NCBI RefSeq assembly: GCF_000003605.2
Contig: NW_003108095.1
Span: 1-11,023, forward strand
DNA length: 11,023 bases
Direction: 5' to 3'
Source: Saccoglossus kowalevskii
Taxonomy: Eukaryota > Hemichordata > Enteropneusta > Harrimaniidae
Both the position numbers and the translations under genes were made by a program. This document shows positions 1-8,100 of this stretch, one piece after another; positions within the stretch are counted from its first letter, which is position 1; the number at the start of each line of letters is the position of its first letter. Under the pieces are notes generated by a model. That model did no database searches. It was not told the origin of the DNA and saw only the letters and a program-made list of their open reading frames with translations.

Positions 1-70
1 ACACACATGTCAATATAAATCATATTTAAACAGATAATGTTAACAGTTCTCTGGAGCAAACAAACCTTAC

Positions 71-135
71 CTCTGTTATCAAGGGCATTCATTACAATGG
101 TAAATTGCTTGAAAAAATTCATACCATATTCAGGT
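71..135 (-). CDS. UBA2: UBA2 coding exon 4 (end of residue 100 to residue 121)
   Basis: The acceptor TTCAG precedes the last base of the split Lys codon. The exon reads [20 protein letters not shown] and then R, and ends one base into the next codon at a GTAAGG donor (position 70). The Asp of ALDNR is the conserved ATP/Mg contact of E1 enzymes. The next exon lies outside the window. Confidence 0.93.
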
Positions 136-3100
136 CTGAAATCAAAGATAATATCATAAAATCAATTCTCAAGCAATTTAAGATATAATTGAGATAATTA
201 AGCTCCCACGTTACTATGGTTTCCACATTACTTTGAATGATAACATTGTGCTAAATGTTGCTAAACTATCTCCATTGTTTTGTAATTTGAAATACTCCAT
301 ACTCAATCACGTAACATCAAAAAGATAGTTTATAAAACAATCACGCTGAACTAGACTTGATGTCTAGATTAGACGAGACATGGAAACAATGGTAACTATT
401 TGCAAAAATTAATTTAGCTCATTTAAATATGTTATTGTTAATGAATGCAATACAGATTTGCCGATGTTGTAGTATGATATTTTGGCTTTGATTTTGATGG
501 GAAAACTGCATGATTTTTTTAAATCAAGAAATTAGTTATTTTCAAAAGATAAACTGAGCATTTGAAAAATAATTTAACTTTGTTTACGGTGGTAACAGCT
601 TATTGATGAAACATAGCTCAACCATCCACAATAAACATTGTCAATAGTGGCGTTCACATTTGAGATCTCGCAGTCTCGGCATGTGTCGAAACCTAGGGCC
701 GAGTCGGCACACATGCCGAAAAAACCCTAACATGCCGGTCCCTAACATGTGCCAAGATTTGCTGCCTGAGCGCTCGGCACGAGCCAAAATCACGCCCCCA
801 GTGGTGAATTTAAGAGAACATATTCTGACTCATACTAGTATGACATGTCAATGGTGGGAGGGGAAGTGCAGCTATATATGGTAGGATGCCGTAGTAATGA
901 ATGAAATGTATGCATAACATTGTCGGCAACGCATATTTATGTGCTGCTGCAATGTGCTGCAGTGTTTTGCAATCCTACATCGTCATGAAAAAATAATTGT
1001 TTTTCGAACTTTCTTTGCACGACAACTCAGAATAAATACCATAACAGGAAATGGATATAATTTCAATATAGCAATTGTTATTATCATATGCGTATCGTTT
1101 TCCATGTTTGGGACAAATAACAGATCGAAGAATGAGGGCGTAATTTCAGCACAGGACGAGTCGTTCCAAAGTGGGCCCAACTAACGTGAATGCAACTGCT
1201 GTAATCCTTCTACAAACACAAAGGATTACAAATTTCGACAGGTGCCGAGATCCCTTAACATGAACGTTCCAATTGACTACGGTGAAACTTAAATTAGACT
1301 CTATTTCAGGTGTCAGGAAAGATTGAAATGTTCGAAACTGACACCTAAATCAGAGATTTTTTTTACGGTAATCACAGTCACTGTAGTGAGTATGTACTTT
1401 ATTATTGTGGGTCAGGAATGAGTGTTGTTTTGATTGGGGTATTGTGTTTAACATTCCAATGTGAAAGTCAAACAGAACATTTTCATGCAGTTTTAATTAA
1501 TTTTGCGCTTTTGCACTTGAGATCACGAAATTGAAACCATGCAAATATTTTCTACTTGTACAGTAATGAATAACATATTAGGATAATGAAGATTTGACCA
1601 AACATTTATTTCGGTTATTAATTTGTCACCATTATGAATGGTGAGTTGAAATCAAGACTTACTTCATAATACTGTCATGATAGGCAATGATGTCCACATC
1701 AGGGTTGAAACGAAGAGCACTATCTTTGGCAACCTGTAAAGAGTGAATAATTTGTACAGTCACAGAAATGGATGATGTCACTAGCTACATCTGTCATTGA
1801 TAACTTGATACTTGATTTAATATTTGATAATATCTAATTATAAAACCGTTAAAAAAACACAAAAAGATTACCTGGGCTTTTGATTTGCCAACATGTTTCT
1901 TCTGAAAAAGGAACTGTCGATTGAGATTACTCACATCAATAGTGTCCAAGTCAATCTGAAAACCCAACAATAAAATGTGAATTTTACAAATACTGGGCGA
2001 CTTGGGAACAAATGTTTAAGTCATCCGACATTGATAAGATAAGCTATGTATCAGTGTAAGTATGTGAAAAAGAAATTCCCCGATTCTCACAGAATTATCA
2101 TCACTGGGGAATGATTTACATCAATCTTCTGATTCTAATAAGCAATCCATCTAAAGCCTGACAAAAATTCATGTTTATGGTCATGGCACATCATGTATGA
2201 GGTTATACTGCAGTAGCAACATTTGATTTTCAACAATGAGATTTTGAAATGAATGACGAAAATAAAAATCTTAATTTCAGTTTGAGACTGTTAGGGTATA
2301 CTGTCAGTTATTTGCACAGCGAGTCGGTGGCCACTGACCCAAAGAAAATAATAATAGATCAAAGGCAAGTGAAATCCACAATGTTTTCAGTCAGTTATCT
2401 TTCCATGCTTCTTCGACATGATCTCGTGGGTGGCCTGCAATGCACACTATAGAACAGTAGAACATTGTCTGTAATGAAATTTAGTACCGGGGTAACAGTT
2501 GTCTCTCTGAAAATAAGAGTTCGGAATAAGGTTGGGGAACATCCGAGTGATTTTCTGGTGTATTTTATATTTTGAGACAACAAGTGGAGATTCTTGCATG
2601 ATTAGACATCAAATGTAACGAATACAAAACAATGTCCCCGTCTCTGTGTGACTTATCAATCATTCATTATTCAAAAGTGTTATCCCTATTTCAAAATTGT
2701 GCAGTGTTTTATTCCCGTAAATTTGTTAACAATGCGATCCACTTTAAATTTATTAGACGGTGTATACCGCAATGATTACAGAATCTTGGCATGTTTCTTT
2801 CAGAAATTTCACTAATGCTCGGACAGCTGATCTTGATCTCTCATTCCTATTTGATGAGAGCAGTGATATACTCAGTGTCAACAATTTGTTTGATTTCATT
2901 TTAATTAGCCACGAATCAGGTAGCTTGGCTTTAGTATTAGAAAATGACGTCATGTGTGAAATAAACATGTGTTAATCTATAAGAAATTAAAAAGTGTGCG
3001 TTGAAACAGAACTGACTAGTAAATAGTGGTAACATTGTAAGTTTGAGCTCGTCACTCGTCATCTGTTATTATTCGTTGTTGTGCTTGCTGTCGAATGCAC

Positions 3101-4876
3101 AAATAATCGAAAAGTGATTCAAAAAGATGAAACATTTAAAAATAAAGATAAGGATTTCGATTTTTGATGTTCAATTCAAAATCTTATTGTTGAATAACTA
3201 AATGTGCCACTACAAGAATAATTGAAGACATAAGTAATCAAAATGGGCATATACAATAGAATTGGGCTCAAAGGTTAGATTATGAGTTAGGGAAAGAGAT
3301 GGGGCAAAATGGAAAGTCTTTCCGAGGTCTTTCCCGGGCAGAGACAGAGCTACATCACGATCCCCAAACATTGCCTGGACCAATCACAAACAACAAAAGA
3401 CAATAAATTTACGGATTAATTAACACATCTGTTTTCCTCCACGCTTACCAACTTTCCCCCGCGCTAACGAAAAAATCTTTTGTCTTCCATTGACTTCCTG
3501 TTCTGGTCCGTCTTTGAGAATATAACATTACAGCAAGTCTCAGAAATATTGGGGCAGCCAATTTGCAAACTCGCTTGCGAATTGGCTAACCTGCTTTGGT
3601 TTTGACTAAACGGTTGGCTTTCGAATCTCGCTGGCGCTGTCTTGTGGTCACGCCCACTTTGGGTGAATCTATATAACAGTAGGGACCCTGGTAGAAGCTA
3701 GCCAGCGACAGCCTCACAGTTAGATAGCGATTTCGCTTTCAAATATACCAGGGAAAGTGTTCTGTGTTCTTAGTGTAATGCAGCGATGTCGAATTTTATT
3801 TGCGGTTGGCTTAATGTTACCCCCAACGAATCGTTTGGATGTGAAAGTTTGTTTTCTCCCTGATTTGTAGGAATCTGTTTCTCAACTTGTCTTTTTATTT
3901 AGTTTCAATCAGTGTTCAAGATGGCTACCCCATATCAAGATGGCATACTCCATCAAATTAGTCTGCAGGTAGTTTTAATGCAATGGCATATTTAGTAGCT
4001 TAGTAGTTTTATTGTTATACTAATTTTCATGTATTTTTTCCTCCATTCTTAGTTACATGTATTCAATGTTTTATTCGTGATTCTGGTGGATTGAATTGTA
4101 CTTCCGTCTTGCTTTGTACATGTACTAAACAATAACATTAGCTTATGTTTAATGTGCTATTTGTGATATTAGTTATGTTAAGTATCATTTCTGTTCTTGT
4201 TTTACAACCATAAAATTACTCTCTGTAGTAGATTTTCGTGTTGAATAAAAATTATTAAATTATTAATATATATATATATAGTAAATATCGGTGGATTAAT
4301 CGCTTATCATATTATTACTTGTAAGTCAGCTGACTGTGGCTATTCTCAGACCAGACCAGGAAAACTACTTATACATTATTACGCCTCGCAAAGCAAACGA
4401 TTCAGGGGAATCCAAACATGTACCTGGCTACGTACGTAAAAGCATTCTATTTTATTATATGTCCCCTAATGCAATATAGGCTCGCTCAGAGTGAACACGA
4501 CCACGAGTCGGCGCCAGCGAGATTCAAAAGCCAACTGTTTAGTCAAAACCCAAGCAGTTAGCCAATTCGCTAGCGAGTTTGCAAATTGACTGCCCCAATA
4601 CTTCTGAGACTTGCTGTAAGTGAAAGGATGTTTTTTCTTCACCACGATTCATTTATAAACAAAGTCACACAGAGAGAAAAAGGTTCACACGTGTTTTCAG
4701 CAAAGCACATAATACCCAGCGGAATCACTAACCACATGTATGCTTTGGAATCCAGTCAGCACTAAGTTCTTGATTAGCTCGCAGCCTATCCCACCAGCTC
4801 CAACAACGAGAATTTTACCACAGGAGACGCGCTCTCCAAGATCTTTGGACAAAACCCCACTCACAGCAGCCGCCAT
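71..4876 (-). CDS. UBA2: SUMO-activating enzyme subunit 2 (UBA2/SAE2), 5' part, four exons
   Basis: UBA2 pairs with SAE1 to adenylate SUMO, takes it onto a catalytic cysteine as a thioester, and passes it to UBC9, mainly in the nucleus. Joining exons 4876-4733, 1955-1872, 1733-1663 and 135-71 gives an open frame of 121 residues. It aligns without gaps to human UBA2 as I recall it, shifted by two residues. Visible are the glycine-rich loop GAGGIG at residues 26-31, [15 protein letters not shown] at 49-63 (nucleotide and Mg-ATP contacts D50, N58, R61), K74, and MNALDNR at 115-121 (D119 matches human D117). All junctions are GT-AG, with intron phases 0, 0, 2 and 1. The catalytic Cys (human C173), the ubiquitin-fold domain and the nuclear localisation signal lie beyond the left edge. 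The start chosen is the ATG at 4876; the in-frame codon farther upstream at 4900 is TTG, not ATG. No frameshift or premature stop is seen. Confidence 0.95.
454..600 (-). repeat. Dispersed repeat family R, copy A
   Basis: On the minus strand it runs from GCTGTTACCACCGTAAACAA through CAAATGCTCAGTTTAT and CTAATTTCTTGATTTAAA to CTACAACATCGGCAAATCT. Long stretches are shared with 8040-8157 and 10620-10738. It is the longest of the three copies and lies in UBA2 intron 3. No inverted ends or coding potential are seen, so it could be a SINE-like or MITE fragment of unknown type. Confidence 0.7.
676..719 (+). repeat. GC-rich hairpin next to a CCCTAACATG direct repeat
   Basis: Arms TCGGCATGTGT (676-686) and ACACATGCCGA (709-719) are perfect inverses around a 22-base loop. 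Just downstream, CCCTAACATG occurs twice (725-734 and 740-749), and the ATGCCG word of the right arm recurs at 732-737. The block of about 660-795 is much richer in G and C than its surroundings. The origin is unknown. Confidence 0.5.
1200..1230 (+). repeat. Perfect 10-bp hairpin
   Basis: TGTAATCCTT (1200-1209) and AAGGATTACA (1221-1230) are exact inverses separated by 11 bases. It lies in UBA2 intron 3, about 80 bp before a second hairpin at 1308-1346. Function is unknown. Confidence 0.5.
1308..1346 (+). repeat. Perfect 9-bp hairpin
   Basis: AGGTGTCAG (1308-1316) and CTGACACCT (1338-1346) are exact inverses separated by 21 bases. The outer flanks pair only partly. Function is unknown. Confidence 0.45.
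1663..1733 (-). CDS. UBA2: UBA2 coding exon 3 (residues 77-99 plus two bases)
   Basis: The exon follows a TTTACAG acceptor and ends at a GTAAGT donor. It reads [18 protein letters not shown] then HDSIM, with two bases of a split Lys codon. Human UBA2 has VAKESVLQFYPKANIVAY at the same place. Intron 2, between exons 2 and 3, is only 138 bp. Confidence 0.93.
1872..1955 (-). CDS. UBA2: UBA2 coding exon 2 (residues 49-76)
   Basis: The acceptor TTTTCAG precedes ATT GAC TTG GAC, and the exon ends in CAG followed by GTAATC. Its 28 codons encode the nucleotide-contacting stretch [15 protein letters not shown] and then [10 protein letters not shown], one of the most conserved parts of E1-family proteins. 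Confidence 0.95.
1956..3530 (-). other. UBA2 intron 1, part left of the transposon
   Basis: About 1.6 kb of AT-rich intron follows the exon 2 acceptor (TTTTCAG at 1956). Short open frames on both strands (about 2249-2452, 2395-2583, 2753-2975) have no recognisable motif and overlap each other. The stretch of about 3300-3530 is somewhat richer in G and C, with no identifiable feature. Confidence 0.7.
3531..3684 (+). repeat. Left terminal inverted repeat of the 3531-4616 element
   Basis: It pairs with 4464-4616. The outer part shares CAGCAAGTCTCAGAA, ATTGGGGCAG, CAATTTGCAAACTCGCT, GCGAATTGGCTAAC, TTTTGACTAAAC and GAATCTCGCTGGCGC with the other end. The inner part, up to the TAGGG at 3680-3684, is more diverged. 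It also holds the short internal palindrome GCAAACTCGCTTGCGAATTG. Confidence 0.85.
3670..3676 (+). promoter_or_regulatory. TATA box inside the transposon
   Basis: TATATAA sits near the inner end of the left repeat, about 30 bp before CAGCCTCACAGTT, a possible start region. It would drive plus-strand transcription toward the small exon at 3903-3968, away from the element's left end. The assignment is by sequence only. Confidence 0.45.
3903..3968 (+). CDS. Small transposon exon with start codon ([16 protein letters not shown])
   Basis: A pyrimidine-rich tract ending TTTTTATTTAG precedes the exon, ATG is at 3921 in the context CAAGATGG, and CTGCAG is followed by GTAGTT at 3969. The 16 encoded residues match no family I know. 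With the TATA box upstream it looks like the first coding exon of the parent transposon gene, left behind after an internal deletion. It lies on the strand opposite UBA2. A chance combination of splice-like words remains possible. Confidence 0.35.
4266..4280. repeat. Short (TA)n microsatellite
   Basis: Seven TA units in a row, in the AT-rich centre of the 3531-4616 element. This is a common slippage-prone repeat. Confidence 0.8.
4464..4616 (-). repeat. Right terminal inverted repeat of the 3531-4616 element
   Basis: This is the inverse of 3531-3684, with scattered substitutions and small length differences (for example TTGGGTTTTG against TTTGGTTTTG). The inner part reads CCTATATTGCATTAGGG on the minus strand where the left arm has the TATATAA box, so the promoter-like word is degenerate here. 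Confidence 0.85.
4733..4876 (-). CDS. UBA2: UBA2 coding exon 1 (residues 1-48)
   Basis: This exon starts with ATGGCGGCTGCTGTG and encodes the first beta strand and glycine loop of the adenylation fold ([20 protein letters not shown], residues 21-40). It ends after GTG at a GTTAGT donor in phase 0. The length of 48 codons against 46 in human fits the exon 1/2 boundary exactly. Confidence 0.95.
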
Positions 4877-4879
4877 ATT
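4869..4879 (-). promoter_or_regulatory. YY1-type motif over the UBA2 start codon
   Basis: On the minus strand the bases read AATATGGCGGC, an exact match to the AAnATGGCGGC YY1 consensus known from TATA-less animal promoters, where it often overlaps the initiator ATG. Binding here is inferred. Confidence 0.5.
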
Positions 4880-5123
4880 AGATATGTCACTCGAGGTCAA
4901 TAAGTCGCCAGATATTAATTAGCGGGTAGTGAAAACGGAGATATTATAAGTCAAGATGCAAAAATATATCATAAAATATAATAAGTATCTTATCAAGCAA
5001 AATAATTACTAATTATATATTTAATAAAGCGCAAACGGACAGAACAAAAAAGCATGAAAACACATACCCAGAAAGAGGATAATTTACCCCGGTGCACGAC
5101 GGGATATCGCGGCAAATTTTAAC
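4877..5123. promoter_or_regulatory. Divergent UBA2-HAUS4 intergenic promoter region
   Basis: This 247-bp spacer lies between two start codons on opposite strands, so both 5' UTRs and core promoters must fit here unless untranslated first exons lie elsewhere. The middle is very AT-rich (about 4940-5040). CpG-containing stretches sit next to each gene, for example around 5090-5112. I see no TATA box at a sensible distance from a likely start, although AT-rich TATATAT-like words occur in the centre. The layout suits a TATA-less bidirectional housekeeping promoter; that part is inference. Confidence 0.7.
5109..5116 (-). promoter_or_regulatory. E2F-like site just upstream of HAUS4
   Basis: The reverse strand reads TTTGCCGC, which fits the E2F consensus TTTSSCGC, seven bases before the HAUS4 ATG. 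E2F control would suit a mitotic gene, but an eight-base match with two ambiguous positions is weak evidence. Confidence 0.25.
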
Positions 5124-5131
5124 ATGGCGTC
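5121..5131 (+). promoter_or_regulatory. YY1-like motif over the HAUS4 start codon
   Basis: The bases AACATGGCGTC match AAnATGGCGGC at all but one defined position. It mirrors the exact match on the UBA2 side, so both genes of the pair carry it at the start codon. It is also simply a good translation-start context, so function is not proven. Confidence 0.4.
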
Positions 5132-5175
5132 GTCAAAAATTAAAGTGAAGGATCTTCAAGATGTTGCCGATAGAG
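5124..5175 (+). CDS. HAUS4: HAUS4 coding exon 1 (residues 1-17 plus one base)
   Basis: This short exon encodes MASSKIKVKDLQDVADR and one base of a split Val codon. It is followed by the donor GTATGT at 5176. The phase-1 end fits exon 2, which supplies TG to complete GTG. Confidence 0.8.
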
Positions 5176-8100
5176 GTATGTATGTCCTGTGACGATATGC
5201 ATTCGAACTATATATATTTACAATTGCGCGTTAAAAAACAATAATACCGACCTTTATAGAAATTTTTGTGCGCGACCTTTATGAGAAATAAGTTATGATA
5301 CTGTGTACTTTTCTATTTTATTGTGGTATTTATTTATTTACTTACTGTATCTGTCTGTATGGTTTCCATGGATACACATTTCTCTCACACCTGTTTTCCT
5401 AAGTACTTATTTGCATATTGTCCACCTGCATAGCCAGGTGCAAATGTATGCCTAAGTCGAACTTGCTTGTAGTAAAAGAAATGTTTGGAGACTTTAGTTT
5501 CACCTTCTAATTTGTCCTCTGTTACTAGTGAATATGAGTTTACCACTTCATGTGACTTCATACGATGTTGAAAACAACCAGGAGTTCACTAAGTTACTGA
5601 CTGCACTTTCACATAAATTAACAGACACTGGTGTCAGTGTTGAAGTGGAAAAAGATCTGAAGCGGGTAAGAAACTGTTATTCATATAACTTCTAATAGAC
5701 AATGTGCAGCCAAAATATGAGGATGAGCAACATTTTGTAATGAAATGTCCAGCTTACAGTCATCATAGGGACAAATTATTCCTGACTGCACAAAATAAAG
5801 TTCCAAATTTTGATAAAGAACATAGTCAAGATAAATTCGTATTAATTATAGGAAACCGTACTCTAGCACCAGCCTTAGCTGTCTTCTTAAAAAACAGCTA
5901 TGGAACAAAACAGCAACAACTATCAGTGTATTAGGTTACAATTTGTGTTCTTTCTATATTCTGTATTCACCATTGGTTGCAAATTGTCTTCATTGTTTAT
6001 TCATATTTGTTTTTTTATTTTTTTTATATTTTTTTTTCATTTTAGATTATAGTTTTTTAAATTTTTTTTTGTAAGACCCTTTTTATCCTTTCCTAAGGAT
6101 TTTATGCATCTAATAAAGTATTACACAATGTCACAGGGAAAATGTTCAATATAATTATGAACATGTATAGCATGTATAAAACTAACATTGGATTAACAAC
6201 TGATTTTCTATCAACACCCGGTGTCAAACAAGGCAACTCTATTCAACTTATTCATTAAACGACCTACCAGATAGTTTTGATGTTGACAGTTGTGATAAAA
6301 TTATACTTTTCAATAAATCAAAAAACTTCTTAAATAACAACATTTTTTTCTACAAAGGTGAAGAAATTAGTACCGTAAAACAGTTTAACTATCTTTGCCT
6401 CATTATAACTCCAAATGAAAATTCAACAGAAGTCTAAAATTACTGAAGAAAAAAAGCCTTATAGCAATGTTCATTGTTCTTGTTAAAATAGGCTCAAATA
6501 AAAAATTAGTATTCAGCTACAATCGTCACTCTTTGACAAACTCATTCAACCAATCATTGTCCTCGGCTGTGACGTATGGAGTGATGAAAGCTCAATTGAT
6601 TCCTCCATCGCAGATGTACACCTCACATTCTGAAAACCTCAAAAAATGCACCTAAAATGGTTATTTAGAGTGAATTGGGTAGATATTCAATTCATTGATT
6701 CAAAAACAGGCAATTAAATGTATGAACAGAATATCCAACTCCAGTAACACACTCTTATATTAGACATTCTTGGTTTACAGAAGCATGAAAAGCAAGTGGT
6801 ACATGAAAATGAAATCTATAAAAAAGTATTCTTAATGATGCAAACTACCATGAACTAATAGATTCTCATGATCCAATAGCATCATCAAAATTAATAAATC
6901 TTCATATAAAAGTAAAAAATATATTTTCAGTACACTGGAAAAATGAAATGTAGTTTAGAGGATTATTTGACTTTTGTAATACAAATGGATTGGATGATGA
7001 AGAGCATTGATTAGATGCAAAGAGTATGAGAAAGAAAAACAAAATTTATTTTGAAAAATAAATTATCTTCTAGCATTACTGTCTCAAACAGCAATAATAA
7101 TGTAATTTGCTCTATTAGTCTTTTGTATTTTATTGACACTACACTGGCACAGAAAGGGTGTTGCTGTGTGGTGTAAAACTAAAATACAAAATACAACACG
7201 ACTGAGAATGATAAAACTACTAAAGTGAGAAATAAAAATTAAATATTCAACTCTGCAGTATTAACTTATTCCTGTCGACATTCAATTTGCTTATGCATGG
7301 AGGCTTTCAGATGGCCAAGTGTTAATAGAATAATGCTGCAGAAACTGAAATGAAATTAGTGGGGCAACTATTGCACTTTGTAATGAAAATTTGTAACTAC
7401 AATGCTACGCACATGTTCCATACTAAGTATCATGAAACGTATTCCCTTTTTATTTCTCCCATCAGGCACAAGATAACCTGAAACAAGAGAAACTTGTATT
7501 TCTACAGTTACATATCTTACACTTAGAATTACAAGAATTCATAATAGACTATGAGATAAATTGTCTGGATAATTCTGCCAGTACAAAGACTAAACAGGTA
7601 AAGAATTGTGTTTGCATGCGTCCAATTACTACCCGGTATACTGTAAAATACTTTATTTTAGCTGGAATTAATTTTTGCTGAAAACACTTTTTAGCGTTTT
7701 GTATGGAATTTATTTTCATTGATTTTTGATGGATTTGCTGGATTTTATTTTCACTGAAACATTCCTTCAGCGAAAATTAATTCCAAGTGAAAAGTACTTT
7801 ACGGAAGTTGTGTAGGTATTCTGCCATAAATTCGACCTGTGCCGTTAAACGACAGTTTGGAGTTTAAAAAAAATAAAATGGGACCAAGAAATTGCCCAGG
7901 GCATTTTTTGGCAGTTTTTTAAGGTGTTATTTTAATCTTTTCTGATGCCTAAAAGTTTCACCGTAGACATTGACGTCTATTTAAGAGTATGATGTTTATT
8001 GCGACTAGCGTGAATGGGTAAACTTCGTTTCGACAATGAGCTGTTATCACTGTAAACAATGTTAAATTATTCTTCAAATGCTCAGTTTATTTTTTTTATT

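Larger units (their letters stand above)
136..1662 (-). other. UBA2 intron 3 (1,527 bp)
   Basis: This intron runs from donor GTAAGT (1662) to acceptor TTCAG (136) on the minus strand. It holds repeat copy A (454-600), the GC-rich hairpin block (660-795) and the hairpins at 1200-1230 and 1308-1346. Reading frames of 65 to 81 codons in it lack coding character and splice support. Nothing else is recognised. Confidence 0.8.
3531..4616 (+). mobile_element. DNA transposon with ~154-bp terminal inverted repeats, internally deleted
   Basis: A 1,086-bp element in UBA2 intron 1 is bounded by CAGCAAGTCTCAGAA and its inverse TTCTGAGACTTGCTG, each next to TA, as expected for a TA target duplication. The two ends match closely for about 110 bp and more loosely to about 154 bp. 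Inside are a TATA box, a likely untranslated leader, and a small exon with an ATG, acceptor and donor on the plus strand. The centre is AT-rich with no long reading frame. This suggests a non-autonomous derivative keeping the 5' end of a transposase gene. TA duplication points to the Tc1/mariner-like range, but I do not recognise the family. Its right end is 116 bp from UBA2 exon 1. Confidence 0.8.

Noticed and set aside
698-711. GCCGAGTCGGCAC, resembling the 3' hairpin of Cas9 tracrRNA
   Set aside because: The likeness is a dozen bases; there is no repeat array, anti-repeat or Cas gene, and the sequence is animal nuclear DNA.
660-884. 74-codon plus-strand frame over the GC-rich block
   Set aside because: It is open mainly because of the GC-rich palindrome and has no acceptable start, splice context or recognisable motif.
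939-1184. Overlapping 81-codon plus and 65-codon minus frames
   Set aside because: They lie on opposite strands of the same intron stretch, with no similarity to known families; one of them at most could be real and nothing favours either.
2753-2975. Two 71-codon frames on opposite strands
   Set aside because: The plus frame begins at a GTG rather than ATG, both lie in UBA2 intron 1, and neither has a motif or a fitting splice pattern.
3608-3640. TTTCGAATCTC in the left repeat as a tRNA B box
   Set aside because: It only partly fits the B-box consensus, no A box lies at the right distance, and no cloverleaf can be drawn.
4617-4619. TTA/TAA target duplication (Harbinger type) for the TIR element
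   Set aside because: The left flank reads TTA and the right TAA on the same strand, so they are not a direct duplication; only TA is shared as a direct repeat.
4877-4900. N-terminal extension of UBA2 by eight codons
   Set aside because: The codon at 4900 is TTG, not ATG; the ATG at 4876 gives a length matching the family and has the AATATGGCGGC context.
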